Positions 9,501 through 17,762 of a DNA stretch of 64,000 nt are shown here, piece by piece. The stretch covers positions 1 to 64,000 of the forward strand of contig JAILRO010000039.1 in assembly GCA_024698145.1 (NCBI GenBank). The letters run 5' to 3'. The position numbers and the translations under genes are program-made. Numbering within the stretch: the stretch's first letter is position 1; each line of letters begins with the position of its first letter. Source of the stretch: Lachnospiraceae bacterium (GTDB lineage Bacteria > Bacillota > Clostridia > Lachnospirales > Lachnospiraceae). Below the pieces are notes generated by a model. The model did no database searches, had not been told where the DNA came from, and saw only the letters and a list, made by a program, of their open reading frames with translations.

Positions 9501-11575
9501 TAACATTATACAAAGGTGCAGTATATAGCTTGGATGTGGAAAGTGGGGAATACACATCTCGTGATGGAGTTCACAAAGAATATAGAAATTACACATTCAA
9601 AAATACTACTCCAATTATTGGTGGTTTTAGCGATAAAGAAGAAACGAAGATTGTTAAAAACGTAGAGTCGTTACAGGTTTGTGAGAACTTTGTCGGACTC
9701 CATGTTAATGCGTACTGTGATATGAAGTTCGTGGGAGATATGGGTAAACTTGTAATAGGATATCCTGATAAGAATCTATCAAGCAAGAATGGTCAGTACT
9801 TTGATACAAAGATTGGTGATTTCTGTAAACTGCAGCCTACTGAAGAAGACCCTGAACACCATAGAGTACAAAACCTTTATCGTGATATAAACGGACCTAC
9901 AGCATATCCAAACGGCACGGTAATCACTCAACCTAATAATGGTACAGGACTAGTTGACGGTGAAGGACATGATGCACAAGAAAGATTCTATGAATATGAT
10001 ACAAATATTGATTACAGTTATCGGTTAATCACTTATGCTATAGACAGTGAAAGTGAGGTTACGGGAACATTAGATGGCGTTGACGTTATTGTGCCGGAGC
10101 CTAATGCTCTTACCGAACTTTCATATGAACAGAAAGATGCAATTGAAGCGGGTGGAAAACTTACCGTTAGTATGACCGCGGATGAATTAGATGAAAATAC
10201 TGCAAGCGAGTCCTCAAAAGAAGGAATTGAGGCAATCAAAAATGAAATGAGCGAGGACGAAGAAAGCGAATACGGAAGAGTTGATTATATTGATTTGTCT
10301 GTCAAGGCATCAGTAGGTGAAGAGGAAACAGCAATCACAGAAACTGCTGTTCCTATGGAAGTAACAATCCCAATTCCTAAGGGATACAAGAAAAATACTA
10401 ATTTTAGAATAGCCAGATATCACAAGGATAAGAACGGAAAAACAGAAGTATTCTTCCTTGATCGCGTTGATTCATTGCGTGGTGAGATTGGTTTAAATAT
10501 CGGATATGTGGAAAATGATGATAACACACTTACATTCTTCACAGACCGTTTCTCGACATACGCTCTTATGGAAGTGGGCGGAGACAGTCGAACAGAAATT
10601 GACTTATCAAAGACAGCATGGAATTATACAGGAGTATTTACAGCAGACGGAAATATCAAGAAAGTTGAACTTACCGGAGTTCCTGAAAATGTAGATGTTA
10701 CATATTCCGGTAATCAGGCAAAAGAAGCAGGAAAGTACACTGCAAAAGCAACATTTACAGTAAAGGATGCGAAAGCATATAAGCTTCCTGCAACAATACC
10801 GGATGAGTTAAAAACGCTTGAGTGGGAGATTAAAGCAGCAGAACCTGCACCTACGCCTTCACCTACGCCGGCACCTACGCCTTCACCTACGCCTGCACCG
10901 GCAGAAGTAGGTCAGACTATTACCGATACATCAGGTGCATCAAAAGGTGAAACATTTACTGTTACGGGAACAGGTGATAATGCTACAGTTACTTATGCGG
11001 GTCAGGAAGCAGGAAATACTGATACAACGTTGGTAATTCCGGATGCGGTTGTTGGTGCTGATGGAAAGGAATATGCGGTTACCGAGATTGCACCGGGAGC
11101 ACTTAAGGGAAACACAACTGTAGAAGAGGTTAAAACCGGGGATAATATACAGGTAATTGGTGATGGTGCATTCCAGGATGTTAAAAAACTTAAGAAAACT
11201 ACAATTGGCAAAAACGTTAAAATAATAGGTGCCAATGCATTCTCCGGTTGTGGAAAACTTGCTACAATTAAGGTAAACGGTAAAAAACTCACAACTATAA
11301 AGGCTAAGGCATTTTACAAAACCGCAGCGAAAAATGTTGATTTAAGCAAATCACCTGTTGAGACAATCGAAAAAAATGTATTTGGTGGTTGTAAAAATCT
11401 TAAGGTGCTTAAGGTTAAGGGTAAGAGTCTAAAGAAAGTTGGTAAAAACGCAATCCCGAATAAAAAGGGTATAACAGTTAATATTGTAGGAACTAATAAA
11501 GAGTATAAAAAAGCTGTCAAGGCTATAAAAGCGTCGGGAGCAAAAAAAGTAAGATTTAAAAGATTGAAAAAATAA
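6566..11575 (+). CDS. Very large secreted surface protein with C-terminal LRR_5 module
   Basis: A 1669-residue exported protein. It has a signal peptide (MERTRKLLGIIMT..., cleavage probably near THA at 28-30), a long N-terminal body of unassigned beta-rich repeats, a region near 1190-1340 ending in FFTDRFSTYALMEV that is common in large clostridial surface proteins, an MBG-like segment (about 1350-1425), a Pro-Thr linker (about 1430-1450) and an LRR_5 module to the end. The extreme C-terminus is strongly basic (KKVRFKRLKK) and there is no sortase motif. AGGGGAGGG precedes ATG 6566. Likely an adhesin or polysaccharide-binding protein; no ligand can be named. Confidence 0.82.
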   Translation: MERTRKLLGIIMTIAVCMGLGVFVSAFTTHAERNDADTLYIAEVFTNDEGEVMLPENQEDINDMGWYKPDEWDGYVHWEAFSHKKVVFAYKDNKNDMIIITAGIDKMSVTEADCKTHKKFEEWDKRLSDFIRQYEYDKWEEGAEEPERIDVPGVFEMGLYDAWFVIEYNGYSMTICSDKPNVGIYIRHVENESSWFEYAAWDHNFEYEEDVEYYIGCSYYLEQDETLDDGSINISLEGTEKEGFKLSNVNAETQIVDADMQMVYRLFTVEHDFIKSFDLEAIFKYKTNKTEVPRVEQNGFVAFAKREGLVITNTDCDGPFRDNYRDYKKSTDQYVRDECWVSLGFVDSEGNTVEPVLRAEGENPLANFTITRDEGEDGWQDASNDATISTTFEGDRVTQDGVYLIKLNKCGTYRITYKKGTITSFVEVKAVLPNIGVYKGNEAIDENLLGDPTSEVEYEPGETYYVIMSPDMVEEAKNKLDNEDLSRLEISFDEVMLDNPSEVKTRTWSNKTDPTWWGFTISDDCIATMRPGIRAEWVYKGQGDEEGGREEIRQINLFAVRRGLVISEAFYDYGRNPYPEQHNELSKSYDAERCCENEVNLGITDDGVNITKINADDTNKFKILKDGEAVDANVASITPVKQYNEEACEDLPVDGYFVLNFYEIGTYTLEYNETSVVEIHVKEPTVAIYDTEGTLIGGKVEYTNTDREFTVKVYEQEDNNVHEEITIKDVIFKEGTDDFVDCDIAADGKSFKITLAEPKIRRFAIAVNLERTWINSEGIGGGVRDEESRWLNFEPGDDICEVYLDGEPQQGFSGCYIPEDWFINGNWTSDSQYPMYWVHAKSVQDVINKLSETAVGDKFEGYYMGPDGNFVKASENVNIVNTGYIAVFPSTYGGEALEPQYVASSGNLKGISFGSFSNHDYFVKPDAAGNYRTITKKSGGSGDFVEMGVLDAKSVKEYLQSADGLTSEQETAFDNASAVTLYKGAVYSLDVESGEYTSRDGVHKEYRNYTFKNTTPIIGGFSDKEETKIVKNVESLQVCENFVGLHVNAYCDMKFVGDMGKLVIGYPDKNLSSKNGQYFDTKIGDFCKLQPTEEDPEHHRVQNLYRDINGPTAYPNGTVITQPNNGTGLVDGEGHDAQERFYEYDTNIDYSYRLITYAIDSESEVTGTLDGVDVIVPEPNALTELSYEQKDAIEAGGKLTVSMTADELDENTASESSKEGIEAIKNEMSEDEESEYGRVDYIDLSVKASVGEEETAITETAVPMEVTIPIPKGYKKNTNFRIARYHKDKNGKTEVFFLDRVDSLRGEIGLNIGYVENDDNTLTFFTDRFSTYALMEVGGDSRTEIDLSKTAWNYTGVFTADGNIKKVELTGVPENVDVTYSGNQAKEAGKYTAKATFTVKDAKAYKLPATIPDELKTLEWEIKAAEPAPTPSPTPAPTPSPTPAPAEVGQTITDTSGASKGETFTVTGTGDNATVTYAGQEAGNTDTTLVIPDAVVGADGKEYAVTEIAPGALKGNTTVEEVKTGDNIQVIGDGAFQDVKKLKKTTIGKNVKIIGANAFSGCGKLATIKVNGKKLTTIKAKAFYKTAAKNVDLSKSPVETIEKNVFGGCKNLKVLKVKGKSLKKVGKNAIPNKKGITVNIVGTNKEYKKAVKAIKASGAKKVRFKRLKK

Positions 11576-11583
11576 ATCAAATG

Positions 11584-11613
11584 GCGGACCGCTTAATTGG
11601 GCGGTCCGTTTTT
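11584..11613 (+). terminator. Rho-independent terminator
   Basis: CGGACCGC (11585-11592) pairs with GCGGTCCG (11601-11608) and is followed by TTTTT. Confidence 0.9.
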
Positions 11614-11647
11614 GCGTCATTTACACCATTTATTCTCCTTAAAACTA

Positions 11648-11676
11648 TGGACATAAAGCTTGATAATTGTTACAAT
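11648..11676 (+). promoter_or_regulatory. Possible promoter for the GHL10 hydrolase gene
   Basis: TGGACA and TACAAT separated by 17 bp, 33 bp before the start codon. The -35 element is imperfect. Confidence 0.4.
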
Positions 11677-11708
11677 GGAAAAGATTGGGATAAGGAAGGA
11701 AAAGAGTT

Positions 11709-12836
11709 ATGTTTGTAGATTTTAAGAAGCAAATTAAAGACAGTTTTAAAATTGTAATGATGATGGTGTTGGTATGTTTGTTTGTAGCGCTTCCAACAAA
11801 AGTGGTGGGCGCAACAGAAACTACACAGAATGACGATTATTCATACAGTGTTAATTATAACAGGAAGCCGGTTAACCCTAAGACACTTACAGATATGCGT
11901 GGTGTGTGGGTGGCATTTGTTGATTACAAGAATATGGGACTCTACAACAAGTCGGAATATGTCTTTCGTGCCAATGCAAGAAAGATGTACGCGCAGATGA
12001 AGAAGGACAAGATTAATACCGTGTTTTTCCATGTTTGTCCGTGCAACGACGCCATTTATCCGAGTGAGTATCTCAAGTGGAGTAAATACATGTTTACGAA
12101 GGCGCCAAGCTATGACCCGTTAAAAATCCTTATCGAGGAGGCTCATAACTACGGATTGTCATTTCATGCATGGCTTAATCCATATCGAAAGAAAATGGGT
12201 GTCAGCTTTAATCCGGGTAAGGAGTCATCTGTTGACAGAATCCTTGATATAGTCAATGAGATTATCGACAACTACGAGGTTGATGGAATACATATGGACG
12301 ATTATTTCTACCCGTCCAACGGACAGTTCAAAAAAGTATCTATGAAGAAACGTAAGGCTAATGTCAACAATATGATACGCCAGGTGTATCAGACGATTAA
12401 GGAGACCAATCCTAAGCTCTTGTTTGGAATAAGTCCTGCCGGTACGGTGACTTACGCAGAGTCGATTGGATGTGATTTGGAGACGTGGTTTGCAGAGGAT
12501 GGATATGTGGATTATGTCATTCCGCAAATCTACTGGTCTGATAAGTATATTTTAAATGGCAAGAAAACGAAGCTCTATACCGAGCGACTTAAACAGTGGA
12601 AGGAACTTAATAACGGAAGAAAGCCGATGATGATCGGACTTGCACTTTATCGTGCGGGAATGAAGGATAGTCTTGATAAAGGATGGAAAAAGAAGAACAA
12701 CATCATTGTTACGCAGATTAAGAAAGAAAAAGCAGCCGGATGTCAGGGCTTTGTATTGTTTAGTTCAAGTTATATGACTAACAAGGCAGGCAAAAAAGAA
12801 ATGAAGAACTACAGAAGGTACTTTAAGGTTAAGTGA
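11709..12836 (+). CDS. Secreted GHL10-family glycoside hydrolase-like protein (YngK/DUF187 type)
   Basis: A 375-residue exported protein: signal peptide in residues 1-36 (hydrophobic VMMMVLVCLFVALP, then VVGATE) and a TIM-barrel GHL10 domain from about 53 to the end. Family motifs are MRGVWVAFVDY, NTVFFHVCP, FHAWLNPYR, DGIHMDDYFYP and ISPAGTV. The acidic residues in HMDDYFYP sit where the catalytic acids of this barrel superfamily are expected. Substrate is not predictable; relatives are thought to act on cell-wall or other polysaccharide. Start ATG 11709 has AAGGAAGG upstream. It has its own putative promoter after the strong terminator at 11584-11613. Confidence 0.85.
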   Translation: MFVDFKKQIKDSFKIVMMMVLVCLFVALPTKVVGATETTQNDDYSYSVNYNRKPVNPKTLTDMRGVWVAFVDYKNMGLYNKSEYVFRANARKMYAQMKKDKINTVFFHVCPCNDAIYPSEYLKWSKYMFTKAPSYDPLKILIEEAHNYGLSFHAWLNPYRKKMGVSFNPGKESSVDRILDIVNEIIDNYEVDGIHMDDYFYPSNGQFKKVSMKKRKANVNNMIRQVYQTIKETNPKLLFGISPAGTVTYAESIGCDLETWFAEDGYVDYVIPQIYWSDKYILNGKKTKLYTERLKQWKELNNGRKPMMIGLALYRAGMKDSLDKGWKKKNNIIVTQIKKEKAAGCQGFVLFSSSYMTNKAGKKEMKNYRRYFKVK

Positions 12837-12879
12837 TAGATTAAGCTTTGTAGTACACTGATAATATGGAGACATAGTA

Positions 12880-13641
12880 ATGAATAATAACAGCGTAAAG
12901 GTCAGAACAATAGATATCGGTAGCGGAATACCCAAGATATGTGTTCCGATAGTATCTGCTTCCAGGCAGGCACTTCTGTCAGATGTATCATCTGTTATGG
13001 AGGCAACCCCGGATATTATAGAATTCCGCGCAGATTATATGATGTCTTCTATGGAAGAACTTGAAGAAATGTTATCAGATATAAGAGCGGTTATCGGTGA
13101 TACAGTGTTGCTCTTTACAATTAGAACTGCCGATGAGGGTGGAGAGGCAGATGTTGATGATGAAACATATGAAGGTTTGTTGCTTCGTGCATGCGAGAGT
13201 GGCAACGTTGATATGATAGATGTTGAGGCCTATAAAAAGGAAGGTCTTCTTGAAAAAATGTGCAAGGTGGCACATACAAACGGTGTGTATGTGGTTGCAA
13301 GTAATCATGATTTTAATAAGACACCAGATGAGAACGAGCTTATTACAAGACTTACATACATGAAAAATCAAGGCGCAGATATTCCGAAGATTGCTGTTAT
13401 GCCAACTTCCAATGCTGATGTTATAACGTTGTTGTCTGCAACTGACAAGTACTGTGAGAAAGAAGGCGGACCTGTTATTACAATGTCTATGAGTGGCAAG
13501 GGTGTGGTTAGCAGGCTTGCAGGTGAATGGTTTGGTTCGGCGGTAACATTTGCTACCGTGACAAAGGCATCAGCACCCGGACAAGTTCCGATTGATGACG
13601 TAAGAAGTGTGCTTGATGTAATTCATGAAAGTATTTCGTAA
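12880..13641 (+). CDS. aroD: 3-dehydroquinate dehydratase, type I
   Basis: Third step of the shikimate pathway: dehydration of 3-dehydroquinate to 3-dehydroshikimate through a Schiff base. At 253 residues it is the standard type I length. The catalytic pair is visible: His143 in SNHDF and Lys170 in IPKIAVMP, the same numbers as in the Salmonella enzyme. FRADYM near 49 and the C-terminal SAPGQVPIDD loop are further landmarks. No other aromatic biosynthesis gene lies nearby, and its neighbours are an exported hydrolase and a membrane-anchored hydrolase, so operon membership does not help define the role. Confidence 0.96.
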   Translation: MNNNSVKVRTIDIGSGIPKICVPIVSASRQALLSDVSSVMEATPDIIEFRADYMMSSMEELEEMLSDIRAVIGDTVLLFTIRTADEGGEADVDDETYEGLLLRACESGNVDMIDVEAYKKEGLLEKMCKVAHTNGVYVVASNHDFNKTPDENELITRLTYMKNQGADIPKIAVMPTSNADVITLLSATDKYCEKEGGPVITMSMSGKGVVSRLAGEWFGSAVTFATVTKASAPGQVPIDDVRSVLDVIHESIS

Positions 13642-13697
13642 GAGATAAAATGATTAACTAAGATAGAATGCTTACGGGGGTACGGGAGGAAACTGTA

Positions 13698-15167
13698 ATG
13701 GATAATAACAACAAAGGAATAATTCAGGGTGGAGCTATAGAGATTGATACAGATTCACTCATGAAAAATGCTGTAGATGATGCTACAAGAGTAGTTCCAA
13801 CCAAGAGCGTGACTGCTGCAGAGAAGAAAACAGAACCGGTCAAGAATGTAGTGTCAGAGAAGAAAGCGGAACCGGTCAAGAACGTAGTGCCGGAGAAGAA
13901 AGTGGAACCAGTCAAGAGCACAGTGCCGGAGAAGAAGATAGAACCGGCGAAGGCCCCGATTGCAAAAACAAATGCAGCAAAGAAAGTTGCGGGCAAACCT
14001 GAAAGTTCTGATAAGAAAACTGATTCTCCAACGGGAGAAAGAAAAATGGTAGATGTCAAGGCAACAACCGAGGCATCAGCATTTATTTCTACACCATCCG
14101 ATATAGGGAAAAAAGAAGCACCTAAACCGACGAAAGAAGAAGTTGCCGATGACATGCCAACTCCTATCAAGAGAAAGGAAGGAATTACCGTTGGTTCGGT
14201 GATTGGTACTTTCTTTGAGGTTGTTTGGACGGTATTCAAACTTGCGGTTTTGGTATGCGTTATTACAGCTGTTGCGGGATTCTTCCTTTGCAGAGAAATG
14301 TTAATCCGCGGACGTAACGGTAATCTTAAGAGTCTTGCAGACATGCATGCATCCTCGACTATTCTTTCAAACAAAGATAAAGAAGACACAGATGTTGCTG
14401 GATGGTTAAAGAGAGTTAACAGAGAGAAGCTTACTCTTGAAAGTGATGACGGAAAAATACTTGTAGCAAGAAGAGTTATGGCAGAAGGCGAATCGGATAA
14501 ATGGGTTGTCGTGCTTCATGGATATAACGGAAGCATGGAAGATATTTACGATATCGCTATGCATTACTATAATGAGGGCTTCAATGTGTTGATGCCGGAT
14601 CTTAGAGCAAGTGGTGAGAGCGAGGGCTCATTTATCGGTATGGGCTGGCTGGACAGACTTGATGTAATCAATTGGATAGACGTTATTTTGGACGAGCAAC
14701 CGGACGCACGCATCGCTATTCATGGAGTGGACATGGGTGCCGATACTGCAATTATGCTTTCGGGCGAGCCTATTAAGAGTAATATTAAAGTAATCGTTGC
14801 TGACGGTGCATATACCAGTGCATGGGACGTACTTAAGAAAGAGTTTAAGTTAAGACATGAGAAACTTCCGGTATTTCCTGTTATGGAGATGGTTAATCCT
14901 GTTTCCAGAATTTGGGGCGGATACACACTTCGCGAAGCAAGTGCCGTGAAGCAGGCGGAAAAGAGTAAGGTTCCTACACTTCTTATCCGCGGTGGTAATG
15001 ATACATTTGTTACTGCGGAAATGACGGAGAAATTAAATGCATCAATGTCATCAATACATAAGGTGGATACTATTTCATCAGGTAATCATGATGATAGCAG
15101 ATACGCCGATCCGGATACTTACTATAAGGATACCTTTGATTATGTAAAAGCACAAATTGTGGATTGA
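13698..15167 (+). CDS. Membrane-anchored alpha/beta hydrolase with Asp at the nucleophile position
   Basis: A 489-residue protein. Residues about 39-85 carry four imperfect copies of a 12-13 residue Lys/Glu/Pro/Val unit (EKKxEPVKxxV), 86-165 are low-complexity, a transmembrane helix spans about 166-196, and 240-489 form an alpha/beta-hydrolase domain. HGYNG supplies the oxyanion region, Asp435 (GGNDTF) and His464 (SGNHDD) the acid and base. The nucleophile elbow reads GVDMGAD, so Asp345 replaces the usual Ser of GxSxG. ATG 13698 is chosen over 13668 because GGGAGGA lies 7 nt upstream. Substrate unknown; the hydrolase domain probably lies outside the cell. Confidence 0.85.
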   Translation: MDNNNKGIIQGGAIEIDTDSLMKNAVDDATRVVPTKSVTAAEKKTEPVKNVVSEKKAEPVKNVVPEKKVEPVKSTVPEKKIEPAKAPIAKTNAAKKVAGKPESSDKKTDSPTGERKMVDVKATTEASAFISTPSDIGKKEAPKPTKEEVADDMPTPIKRKEGITVGSVIGTFFEVVWTVFKLAVLVCVITAVAGFFLCREMLIRGRNGNLKSLADMHASSTILSNKDKEDTDVAGWLKRVNREKLTLESDDGKILVARRVMAEGESDKWVVVLHGYNGSMEDIYDIAMHYYNEGFNVLMPDLRASGESEGSFIGMGWLDRLDVINWIDVILDEQPDARIAIHGVDMGADTAIMLSGEPIKSNIKVIVADGAYTSAWDVLKKEFKLRHEKLPVFPVMEMVNPVSRIWGGYTLREASAVKQAEKSKVPTLLIRGGNDTFVTAEMTEKLNASMSSIHKVDTISSGNHDDSRYADPDTYYKDTFDYVKAQIVD

Positions 15168-15182
15168 TTAGGACGCGATTTA

Positions 15183-16400
15183 ATGGAAGACAATAAAAAA
15201 AGATACCGACAACTGTCGGAGGAGCTTAACAATAGAATATTAAATGACCGTGCAAACGGAATAATAAATGCAAGTAGGACTGCAGATGATGCCGCAATTA
15301 GAAGAAATCAGACGTGGGACAAGAACACGCTGCTTCGCCCGGCATATGTAAGAGATGTAGAAAAAATCATGCATACACCATACTACAACAGGTATGCAGA
15401 TAAAACGCAGGTGTTTTCATTTTACAAAAATGACGACATAACAAGACGAGCACTTCATGTGCAATTGGTTTCTCGAATTGCGCGTAATATCGGCTCGTTG
15501 TTGTCACTTAATACAGACTTGATTGAGGCGATTGCACTTGGACATGATATTGGACATACGCCGTTTGGTCATGCAGGAGAGAGGTATCTTTGCGAATGCT
15601 TTAATGAGCATACGGGAAGATACTTTAATCATAATGTGCACAGTGTAAGAGTGCTCGATGATATAATGAATCGCAATATAAGTCTTCAGACTTTGGATGG
15701 CATTCTTTGTCACAACGGTGAGTTTGCAATGAAGGAATATCGTCCTGTGCCGTTGGAGGACTTTGAGAGCTTTGATAAAAAAGTTGAGGCATGTTACGTT
15801 GATGAGAAGGCTATCGGAAAACTTGTGCCATATACACTTGAGGCATGTGTGGTCAGAGTTTGTGATATGATTGCATATCTTGGTAAAGACAGACAGGATG
15901 CGATACGAGCCAATCTAATAAAGGACGATTCGATATTTGATGATGTAACATTTGGCAAGAGCAATCCTGAGATAATCAATAATATGATTGTTAATATTGT
16001 GGAGAACAGTTACGGCAAGGATTACATTTTGATGGACGAAGAATACTATAATGCCATCAAAGCTGCCAAGAAGGAGAACTACGAAAAGATATATTTCAAT
16101 GATGAGGTTGAAAGCAAATACAAAGATTGCATAAGACCTATGTTTCACGATATATACGAGAAACTGTTGTCGGACATGAAAGTCGGCGACAAGAACTCGA
16201 TAATATACAAACACCATATTGAGTATGTGAAGAACAATACGGCAACTTATGGTTATGACAGATATTTGGATACAACGTCAAATGACCAGATGGTAGTTGA
16301 TTTCATGGCGAGCATGACAGATGATTATTTTGTTGATTTGCACGAGTACTTATTCCCGAAGAGTAAGTATCGGGTGGAATACATATCGTATTTTGCGTGA
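15183..16400 (+). CDS. dgt: dGTP triphosphohydrolase-like HD-domain protein
   Basis: A 405-residue cytosolic HD-superfamily protein resembling dGTPases, which split dNTPs to deoxynucleosides and triphosphate. The N-terminal NASRTADDAAIRR and NRYADKTQVF, the metal-site His92 in RALHVQLVSRIAR and His121-Asp122 in ALGHDIGHTPFGH match the family. The DGILCHNGE segment near 180 is also typical. Starts 15 bp after the hydrolase stop, so it is probably co-transcribed with it. Actual nucleotide preference cannot be read from sequence; some relatives act on other dNTPs. Confidence 0.88.
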   Translation: MEDNKKRYRQLSEELNNRILNDRANGIINASRTADDAAIRRNQTWDKNTLLRPAYVRDVEKIMHTPYYNRYADKTQVFSFYKNDDITRRALHVQLVSRIARNIGSLLSLNTDLIEAIALGHDIGHTPFGHAGERYLCECFNEHTGRYFNHNVHSVRVLDDIMNRNISLQTLDGILCHNGEFAMKEYRPVPLEDFESFDKKVEACYVDEKAIGKLVPYTLEACVVRVCDMIAYLGKDRQDAIRANLIKDDSIFDDVTFGKSNPEIINNMIVNIVENSYGKDYILMDEEYYNAIKAAKKENYEKIYFNDEVESKYKDCIRPMFHDIYEKLLSDMKVGDKNSIIYKHHIEYVKNNTATYGYDRYLDTTSNDQMVVDFMASMTDDYFVDLHEYLFPKSKYRVEYISYFA

Positions 16401-16416
16401 AAAGAGAGCCATGCGT

Positions 16417-16523
16417 GCAGTGAATATAATGTAGCTGTGTGAGCTTGCTCACAAGCAGCTATATTATATTCGCTGCACATACGGCGAACGCCGTGACAGC
16501 GAGCAGCTTAGCTGCGAGCTGTC
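16417..16523. repeat. Cluster of three hairpins downstream of dgt
   Basis: Three inverted repeats are packed between genes. The first is 16417-16476, a near-continuous 60-nt palindrome with GCAGTGAATATAAT at one end and ATATTATATTCGCTGC at the other. The second is 16481-16494, ACGGCG-aa-CGCCGT. The third is 16495-16523, a 29-nt hairpin of the form GACAGC-ga-GCAGC-tta mirrored exactly. There are no T-runs, so they are not simple terminators. They look like a dispersed intergenic palindromic element. Confidence 0.75.
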
Positions 16524-16557
16524 GCGTGGCAATTAATTAGATAGAAGGAGAATCCCT

Positions 16558-17715
16558 ATGAACAAACGAGAAATAAATGAGATAAAACGCCAGTTTACAC
16601 CGGAACACTGCACAATTACAAGAATATGCGGATGCTATGTGGACGGTGATAAGAACAAAAAAACAGAACTTGCACAGACTTTTATGATGTTGACGGAAGA
16701 GGAGAACTTCAAGTACTTTAACATTTTTAAGAGTACCCTTTCGGGAACCATCGGAAAGAATCTTATCAATATGGAGTTTCCAACAGAACAGGAAAAAGAA
16801 GGTGGAGCACAGGAATTTTTACTGCGGTTAAAATCTTCGAAACTTGAGGATGAGAAGCTCGTTGAGGAGTTTTACGATAAGGTTATTGAATCTTATGAGT
16901 ATCCGGAGAATTATTACATAATTCTTGTGTATGCTTCATATGATGTTCCGGGACAGACTTCTGACGGAATCACCAATGAAGATGCATCGGATTATGTGTA
17001 TGATTATATTCTTTGTAGCATTTGTCCTGTAAAACTTACGGATGCAGGCCTTTGCTATAACGAAAGAAATAACAGTATTGAAAGCAGGATAAGAGACTGG
17101 CTTGTAACAGCACCTACACATGGCTTCTTGTTCCCTGCATTTAACGATAGAAACACAGACATTCATGCACTGCTCTATTACACAAAGAATTCTGAACTTA
17201 TGCAGGAGAACTTTATCGATCATCTTATGGGATGTGATGCGCCGTTATCTTATAAGGCACAGCAGGAAACGTTCCAGGATATCATAGAGAACTCTTTGGG
17301 TGAGCAATGTGATTTTGAAATGGTCAAGACAATCCATGAAAATCTTAATGAATACTATGAGGCGAGAAAGGACGCGCCTGAGCCGCCTGAACTTGATAAA
17401 ATGGAGATGAAAAAACTTCTTGAAGACAGTGGTGTTAAGCAAGAGGCACTTCAGAACTTTGAAGAGGCTTTCGATACAATTGTCTGCGATGAGGAACAGC
17501 CTAAGTTTTCCGCAGCAACAGTTGCCAGCACAAGAAGTTTTGATATTAAAACACCTGATGTTGTCATTAAGGTAAAACCTGAAAGGACAGACCTTGTGGA
17601 AACAAGAACGATAGACGGAAGACAATATATTCTTATAGAGGTTAATGACAGTGTGGAGGTAAACGGAATCAGCGTTCGCAATGTTGATGTTGAGACTGGT
17701 GAAATACTTGAGTGA
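16558..17715 (+). CDS. DUF4317 family protein
   Basis: A 385-residue soluble protein that matches what I know of the DUF4317 family, which is widespread in Clostridia and has no assigned function. Typical stretches are MNKREINEIKRQFTPEHC at the N-terminus, ICGCYVDGDK, and a central YASYDVPG segment. No catalytic motif, signal peptide or membrane segment is visible; the last third is acidic with a Val-rich tail. Start ATG 16558 has AGAAGGAG upstream. The next gene, a DUF815 ATPase, follows after 47 bp, so the two may act together. Confidence 0.82.
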   Translation: MNKREINEIKRQFTPEHCTITRICGCYVDGDKNKKTELAQTFMMLTEEENFKYFNIFKSTLSGTIGKNLINMEFPTEQEKEGGAQEFLLRLKSSKLEDEKLVEEFYDKVIESYEYPENYYIILVYASYDVPGQTSDGITNEDASDYVYDYILCSICPVKLTDAGLCYNERNNSIESRIRDWLVTAPTHGFLFPAFNDRNTDIHALLYYTKNSELMQENFIDHLMGCDAPLSYKAQQETFQDIIENSLGEQCDFEMVKTIHENLNEYYEARKDAPEPPELDKMEMKKLLEDSGVKQEALQNFEEAFDTIVCDEEQPKFSAATVASTRSFDIKTPDVVIKVKPERTDLVETRTIDGRQYILIEVNDSVEVNGISVRNVDVETGEILE

Positions 17716-17762
17716 TTGATGAATAATGCAATAATATAAGTGTAACGAAAAGAGGAATAATC

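Noticed and set aside
10840-10905. Short direct repeats rich in CCTACG that could suggest a repeat array
   Set aside because: They are in frame and encode the Pro-Thr-Pro-Ser linker of the surface protein; not a CRISPR array.
13724-14389. A 221-codon minus-strand frame opposite the hydrolase gene
   Set aside because: It is the antisense of the Lys/Glu/Pro/Val repeat region, is low in complexity and has no ribosome site; the plus-strand gene has strong domain support.
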